A DNA stretch of 64,000 bases from Piliocolobus tephrosceles. Lineage: Eukaryota; Chordata; Mammalia; Primates; Cercopithecidae. This document shows positions 58,666-64,000 of the stretch, piece by piece. The DNA is taken from NCBI RefSeq assembly GCF_002776525.5, contig NC_045439.1, positions 120,805,300-120,869,299 of the forward strand. The letters are read 5' to 3'. The translations under genes were made by a program, and so were the position numbers. Under the pieces are notes generated by a model. That model was not told the DNA's origin. It was given only the letters and a program-made list of their open reading frames with translations, and searched no databases. Position 1 is the stretch's first letter. Every line of letters begins with the position of its first letter.

Positions 58666-60064
58666 CATTTGTTTGTGTCCTCTTTGATTTCACTGAGCAG
58701 TGGTTTGTAGTTCTCCTTGAAGAGGTCCTTTACATCCCTTGTAAGTTGGATTCCTAGGTATTTTATTCTCTTTGAAGCAATTGTGAATGGAAGTTCATTC
58801 CTGATTTGGCTCTCTGCTTGTCTGTTACTGGTGTATAAGAATGCTTGTGATTTTTGCACATTAATTTTGTATCCTGAGACTTTGCTGAAGTTGCTTATCA
58901 GCTTAAGAAGATTTTGGGCTGAGACGATGGGGTTTTCTAAATATACAATAACTAAAGAGCTTCTGCACAGCAAAAGAAACTACCATCAGAGTGAACAGGC
59001 AACCTACAGAATGGGAGAAAATTTTTGCAATCTACTCATCTGACAAAGGGCTAATTTCCAGAATCTACAAAGAACTCAAACAAATTTACAAGAAAAAAAC
59101 AAACAACCCCATCAAAAAGTGGGGAAAGGATATGAACAGACATTTCTCAAAAGAAGACATTCATACAGCCAACAGACACATGAAAAAATGCTCATCATCA
59201 CTCGCCATCAGAGAAATGCAAATCAAAACCACAATGAGATACCATCTCACACCAGTTAGAATGGCAGTCATTAAAAAATCAGGAAACAACAGGTGTTGGA
59301 GAGGATGTGGAGAANNNNNNNNNNNNNNNNNNNNNNNNNNNNNNNNNNNNNNNNNNNNNNNNNNNNNNNNNNNNNNNNNNNNNNNNNNNNNNNNNNNNNN
59401 NNNNNNNNNNNNNNNNNNNNNNNNNNNNNNNNNNNNNNNNNNNNNNNNNNNNNNNNNNNNNNNNNNNNNNNNNNNNNNNNNNNNNNNNNNNNNNNNNNNN
59501 NNNNNNNNNNNNNNNNNNNNNNNNNNNNNNNNNNNNNNNNNNNNNNNNNNNNNNNNNNNNNNNNNNNNNNNNNNNNNNNNNNNNNNNNNNNNNNNNNNNN
59601 NNNNNNNNNNNNNNNNNNNNNNNNNNNNNNNNNNNNNNNNNNNNNNNNNNNNNNNNNNNNNNNNNNNNNNNNNNNNNNNNNNNNNNNNNNNNNNNNNNNN
59701 NNNNNNNNNNNNNNTGCAGCCATAAAAAAGGATGAGTTTGCGTCCTTTGTAGGGACATGGACGCAGCTGGAAACCATCATTCTTAGCAAACTATCACAAG
59801 AAGAGAAAACCAAACACCGCATGTTCTCACTCATAGGTGGGAACTGAACAATGAGATCACTTGGACTCGGGAAGGGGAACATCACACACTGGGGCCTATC
59901 ATGGGGAGGGGGGAGGGGGGAGGGATTGCATTGGGGAGTTATACCTGATATAAATGATGAATTGATGGGTGCTGACGAGTTGATGGGTGCAGCACACCAA
60001 CATGGCACATGTATACATATGTAACAAACCTGCACGTTATGCACATGTACCCTAGAACTTAAAG

Positions 60065-60093
<29 letters not shown>
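58666..60093 (+). mobile_element. L1 with inverted 5' segment and assembly gap
   Basis: 58,666 to about 58,949 is an ORF2 reverse-transcriptase-region segment on the minus strand; from 58,950 the sequence is the ORF2 C-terminal end in sense, its stop at 59,845-59,847, the 3' UTR and an A tail. Roughly 1 kb of ORF2 between the two is absent. Perfect 11-bp flanking repeat AAGAATGTCTC at 58,655-58,665 and 60,094-60,104. This is twin priming with internal loss. The 400-N gap lies in its sense part. Confidence 0.9.
59315..59714. other. Assembly gap (400 N)
   Basis: Exactly 400 N inside an L1. Comparing with the L1 at 19,529-19,815, about 287 bp should be missing if the element is otherwise typical. 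Frames reported across this interval are artefacts. Confidence 0.98.
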
Positions 60094-60095
<2 letters not shown>

Positions 60096-60349
60096 GAATG
60101 TCTCATGCAATATTTGGGACATAATTATACAAATATATTTTTTAATTAGTACAGAACTCCTCTTACAGGCCATATACACTCAGCACTCCCCTTTGAGAAA
60201 TGTTTATGCTAGAAATATACATATACTAAAAGATTTGTTTATCTGAAATTCAAATTTAACTGGGTTTCCCATATTTTTATTTTCTAAATCTGGCAAACCT
60301 GGCTTAGTTTATGCAATTGACTGTCATACAATGTTCAAGTAAAATTATA

Positions 60350-60576
60350 CAGTTGACCCTTGAACAAAATGGATTTGAACTGTATAGGTTCACTTATATG
60401 TAGATTTTTTTCAACCAAACGCATATTGAAAAATATAGTTTTCATAAGATAGGCAACTCCATACTTTTCACATAGACAATTTCCTCAGGGCTGACTGAGG
60501 GACTTGAGGATGCATGGATTTGAGTATGGGAGAAGTCCTGAAACCAAACCCTTAGTATACCATTGAGAAATAACTG
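60350..60576 (+). mobile_element. Tigger-type (MER2/MER8-like) MITE
   Basis: From CAGTTGACCCTTGAACAAAA to GAGAAATAACTG, with TA on both sides (60,348-60,349; 60,577-60,578). Same terminal family as the element at 43,100. Confidence 0.85.
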
Positions 60577-60578
60577 TA

Positions 60579-60859
60579 CTTCACTCTCCCCAAATTATCT
60601 TACTATCTTATTTCTTTTCTTGCTCATCTCTATGTCTAGTCTCATGTTAAATTGTGAGTAAAGCTGTTTATCCTAGGATAACCCATCTGACACTGTCATG
60701 TCAGACATTGAGGCTGCCCAGGAAGAGCGTGGCCTCAGCCTAAAAGCCAGGGCAGATCTTGGAAGAGTCCCAGGTAGAGACTGCTCTCCATGTAAAGGAA
60801 AGTTCTCTTCTGAAGGGAGAGCTGAGTAGCCCACCTTTCTGGTTCCCACTGTCCCTCAG
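60579..60859. other. Unassigned sequence, possibly part of an older ERV
   Basis: No family recognised. It forms the left flank of a solo LTR and includes part of a 160-codon minus-strand frame (60,740-61,222) that spans the LTR boundary and so is not a single gene. Confidence 0.3.
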
Positions 60860-61257
60860 TGTAAGGTTTTTGTATCGGTTTGAATCCCAGAGTGCGCCAA
60901 CAAATGACATGAGGTGGTGTGGAGCTACATGCTGTTTTAATAAGCCCCTGGGTGCAGGCGGACTGAGACCTAAAATGATATCAGCACCAAGTGAGGACTG
61001 GACAAAGGTTTTATAGTCTCCCGTAACTAGGAAGTGTCTTAGTCTGACGTAACTGCTATGTTGTAGCCGGATGGCCTCTTTCTCAATCTCCAGAGGTACG
61101 TTTCTTCCGGCCAGCTCTTTTCCTGCTCCTGCTATGTTGCTGGCGCACACTGCTGACCCATGCTGCTGATGCAAGTGGCCTTGCGCCTTGGGACTGGGCC
61201 TGAGAAGGGAGGAGTTATTCATCTCCTTAAGCTTTCAGGCCCCGGGAGAGCCTTACA
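60860..61257 (-). mobile_element. Solo LTR (ERV1-like), antisense
   Basis: 398 bp bounded by TGTAAGG and CCTTACA, with exact 5-bp duplication CTCAG (60,855-60,859; 61,258-61,262). On the minus strand it has a TATA-like CTATAAAACC (near 61,015), an ATTAAA near 60,935 and GTCCGCCTGCACCCAGG, a block shared with LTR7-type LTRs. Family not named. Confidence 0.85.
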
Positions 61258-61361
61258 CTCAGTGGGTGAGAAACATATATACCCAGGGTCCAAAAGCCTT
61301 TCTCTCTTCTGCTTGAAAACTTGCCCTGCCCTGAGAAAATAACTGATTATAACTTAAAGCA

Positions 61362-61555
61362 AGGTCAACAAACTTCTTAAAGGGACATAGAGTAAATATT
61401 TTAGTCTTGGTGGGCTACATATGGTCTCTGTTATGCATTCTCTTTAAAAAAAAAAAAAAAATCTTTTAAACATATAAAAACAACCCTTAGCTCTAGCAGG
61501 TCATACAAAAATAAGTTACAGTCCAGACTTCACCCATGAATCACTGTTTGCTAAT
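61362..61555 (+). mobile_element. hAT-type DNA transposon (MER1 group)
   Basis: Sense copy of the family at 23,165: 'aaggtcaacaaacttcttaa', 'agggacatagagtaaatatt', 'ttagtcttggtgggctacat', 'atggtctctgttatgc'. An A run (61,446-61,461) interrupts it. Confidence 0.65.
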
Positions 61556-62164
61556 TCATGATTTAAAAACTTATTGTTTTCAAAGTACATTTATGACAAT
61601 AAAGTCTAAAGATCCCAGGTGAAGGAATGACGTTCTCACTTCTCACTGTGGAGCTTTGGGAATATGTAATTTTCAGGAGACTAAGGAAACATCTCTGATT
61701 TACCCAAATCTCAAAGTTGGTAGTAAAGAATATTGTAAATGTAAGAAATGCACAAATGAAAGCCCTAGTCTGAACTGGTCTTTGTTAATTTTATGGTCGG
61801 AATAGAATACATAATAGGTGCCTACTCATTCAGTGAATGCTTGATTAGTTTGGTTTACCAAATGTATGGTTTTCATGAAAAAAGTCATTTTATTTTTTAT
61901 TTTAAGTATCTGAGATTTTGTTTTTGAAAACTTTAGAGTTACCTACGCCCGCTTGTATCTTAGAAATATCCAGATGATGATAGAGCTTTTTTGATCAATA
62001 TTTAGTTTGTTTTCCAAAATCAATATGTAATACCACTGCATCTATTAAAGAAAACCTATCCCGACCCTCAGCACTAGACAAGTGCATTATTCAATTTAAA
62101 CTTCAATGCAGTCCTTTAGTTACTTTCCTGGCCCTCCTTGGGGGTTTCCCTGTGTTTCCTTGTG
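61556..62164. other. Unassigned sequence
   Basis: No gene or named repeat recognised. Confidence 0.4.
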
Positions 62165-62372
62165 CATCTATAAGTCAGAGGGACCAAATTGTATCCTTGC
62201 CTAAACCAGTTAGCTGTGTGATCTTGACCAAGTTACTTAACATTTCTGAGATTTCAAAGGCCTCGTTTGAAAATGAATGTAAAATTACCTACCTCATTAT
62301 TTTATTGGAATGTATAATAACATGAAAGTTTCTAGCACTGTGCATGTACTAGCATGTAATATATGTTTACTA
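62165..62372 (+). mobile_element. MIR SINE
   Basis: Sense MIR: 'ttagctgtgtgatcttgacc', 'aagttacttaacatttctga', 'tacctacctcattattttat', 'ctagcactgtgcatgtacta'. Confidence 0.75.
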
Positions 62373-62394
62373 AAGGAGAGATGCTTTAATTATA

Positions 62395-62540
62395 TCCCCC
62401 CCATTGCTTAGAACACATTTTTTTAATTGTCTCTTCTTACCAGGTGGTTAGCTCCTTCAGGTTTAGGATATGCTTTATCCGTCTCTGTATCCCCAGCATC
62501 TGTCACACAGCAGGCCTTAGTAAAGATTTGTTGAACTAAA
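62395..62540 (+). mobile_element. L2 LINE 3' end
   Basis: Sense L2: 'ggtggttagctccttcaggt', 'ctctgtatccccagcatctg', 'cacacagcaggccttagtaa', terminal GATTTGTTGAACTA. Confidence 0.75.
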
Positions 62541-62877
62541 CAAAACCATCACACAGACCTAAACCCAGTAATCAGGCTCCTAATAGCTTTATTGGTACAT
62601 TTTTTGAATGCATACTTAAAGAAGCAAGACTGCAGACTAGTTGATATTGGATTTGTCCTCAGAAATGTTGAGCTACTGTGCTTATACCGAAAATAAGAAG
62701 AAAAAGTTGCAAATAACCATAGGGCACTTGAAATTGGGTCATTGTTTGGAGAATGCTGTATTATTGGTGGATTAAAGATGAAGCAGGCCCCTAATTGCAG
62801 CTTTAACTTCCATATGTCAGTGTCAGCACTACTCAGGGATAAACTTCTAAAATGATAATACTTTGATTTAGTATTAG

Positions 62878-63070
62878 ACTCTTACCATTCAGTGCACTTT
62901 GGCACCTATTATTTTCTTTTATCCTCACAATGAGCCCAAGAGGGAGAGCAATTTTACAGATGAGCAAATAGCAGCACAGCAGGTTAAGTGACCGACAGAG
63001 GGTCACAAAGTGATTTTAATAGCAGAGCTGGGCTCCCAGACAGGCTTCAGACTCCTAGTCCTGCACTTAT
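62878..63070 (-). mobile_element. MIR SINE
   Basis: Antisense MIR: 'ttttatcctcacaatgagcc', 'tttacagatgagcaaatagc', 'caggttaagtgaccgacaga', 'ggcttcagactcctagtcct'. Confidence 0.75.
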
Positions 63071-63180
63071 TTCCTAGGACGAGGGTGTTCCCTTTCCAAA
63101 CTCACAGGACAAGTCACTTGAAGGAACTGATGCCAGCACAGTGCTGTTAAGTCTTTCTGAGTATTCAATAAATGCCTGGG

Positions 63181-63330
63181 GAGGAAAGGAAGGAAGGGAG
63201 AAGGAAAGGAGGAAGTGAAGAAGGAAGGGAGGGATGGAGGAAGGAAGGAAGGAAGGAAGGAAAGGAAAGGAAGGGAAGGAGGGAAGGAGGGAGGGAGGAA
63301 TGGGAAGGAGAGCAGGAGGGAGAGAGGAAG
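63181..63330 (+). repeat. (GGAA)n-rich microsatellite, left part
   Basis: Purine-only tract with a core of consecutive GGAA units at 63,237-63,262 and imperfect GGGA/GGAG units around it. It continues at 63,717-63,750 after an LTR. The 61-codon frame here is composition, not a gene. Confidence 0.9.
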
Positions 63331-63716
63331 TGTGTTAGTCTATTATCACATGGCTAAAAAGAAATACCTGAGACTGGGTAATTTATAAAGAAAAGAGGTT
63401 TCATTGGCTCACAGTTTCACAGGCTGTATAGGAGACATGGAGGCATCTGCTAAGCTTCTGGGGAGGTCTCGGGAAACTTACAATTATGGCAGAAGGTGAA
63501 GGGGGAGCCAGTACTTCACATGGCTGGAGCAGGAGGAAGAAACAGAAAGTGCCACACAAACTTTTAAACAAGTAGATCATGTAAGAACTCTATCATGAGA
63601 ACAGCACCAAAGGGGAAAATCTACCCCCATGATCCAGTCAACTTTCACGAAGCCCCATCTCCAACACCAGATTACAATTTGAGATTTGGGCAGGGACAAA
63701 ATTCCAAACCATATCA
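63331..63716 (-). mobile_element. THE1/MST-type solo LTR (MaLR), antisense
   Basis: TGTGTTAGTCTATTATCAC to CCAAACCATATCA, with 'gagactgggtaatttataaa', 'cttacaattatggcagaagg' and 'tctatcatgagaacagcacc'. Inserted in the GGAA tract; the flanking 5-mers (GGAAG, GGGGG) no longer match exactly. Confidence 0.9.
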
Positions 63717-64000
63717 GGGGGAAGGAAGGACGAAATGGAGGGAGGGGGTATATTGGAAGGAAATTTTCAATGTAGTAACCTATTGTGTCTGGAGAATTGC
63801 AGTGACAGCTATTCAGATATTTTAGTGGTAGCTACCTCATCCTCCATCAAAATTGCATAGTCAGGTCTCGATTACAGCAGTATCAAGATTGCTGAAGTCT
63901 ATATGCTAGACAATTGTATATACAGCCATGTTTACCAATCTTGCTAAGGAGTTATGGACACAAAGCTTGTTGATTCATCACTGATTTCTAAAGGTCAAGG
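63717..64000. other. End of GGAA tract and unassigned sequence
   Basis: Purine-rich to about 63,750, then unique sequence to the window end. No gene recognised. Confidence 0.5.

Noticed and set aside
59271..60179. Apparent 302-, 244-, 184- and 159-codon frames, the longest in the window
   Set aside because: They cross the 400-N gap and consist of L1 sequence in sense or antisense; the unknown residues make them artefacts.
60740..61222. 160-codon minus-strand frame
   Set aside because: Spans the boundary between a solo LTR and its flank; no homology recognised, and LTRs of this type are non-coding.
63172..63357. Glu/Gly/Arg-rich frame
   Set aside because: Translation of the GGAA microsatellite.

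Overview
This window looks like primate nuclear DNA, most likely from an Old World monkey (macaque, baboon or guenon group). It is dense in Alu, L1, MIR/L2 and MaLR/ERV repeats. Two AluY copies (29,597-29,857 and 30,662-30,976) carry the ...CCGGCCACTGC... right-arm variant that I associate with cercopithecid AluYR subfamilies. Two L1 3' UTRs (near 19,270 and 59,980) share a small internal duplication that I associate with Old World monkey L1s. A 400-base run of N (59,315-59,714) marks a scaffold gap. The species call rests on recalled consensus sequences, not on a search.

No protein-coding gene, exon or structured RNA gene could be supported. Open reading frames are short, and the longest ones are L1 ORF2 remnants, Alu or L1 shadows, or frames crossing the N gap. 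The window is therefore best read as intergenic or intronic DNA, and its content is a record of transposon insertion and local rearrangement. One interval (about 9,700-10,640) has three successive overlapping open frames and may be an old pseudogene, unidentified.

Layout. 1-4,600: an antisense L2 split by a MaLR (MST/THE1-type) fragment, an antisense MLT1-type LTR split by an unnamed unit and an MST LTR, then MIR and L2 pieces. 4,600-19,150: mostly unique AT-rich DNA with scattered MIR/L2, one tiny L1 insertion with a 17-bp target duplication, an old L1 with an internal tandem duplication, and a MaLR LTR. 19,150-31,400: a 5'-inverted L1, L2, Alus, a hAT-type element, a striking duplication/hairpin at 26,300, and an MLT1 LTR split by a young-looking AluY. 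31,400-52,600: sparse old repeats (L2, MIR, MER20 split by an MST LTR, a Tigger element with TA duplication, an MLT1 LTR, an L1M and a long L2), plus two local duplications not explained by transposition. 52,600-61,300: a hotspot of insertions into insertions, containing a five-layer nest (old L1 > antisense LTR > ERV env/LTR fragment with internal inversion > solo LTR7-type > L1), then an LTR inside an LTR, a third L1 with inverted 5' end that contains the assembly gap, a Tigger MITE and another solo LTR. 61,300-64,000: hAT, MIR and L2 fragments and a GGAA microsatellite split by a MaLR LTR.

There is no evidence of a new functional system here. The most unusual signals are structural: the five-layer nest, an ERV env copy whose halves face opposite ways in the geometry of twin priming, a perfect 42-bp direct repeat joined by an inverted spacer, and a polarised 154-bp duplication of a MIR fragment. 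No searches or alignments could be run; family names come from recognising consensus sequences by eye, and boundaries of old repeats are approximate.
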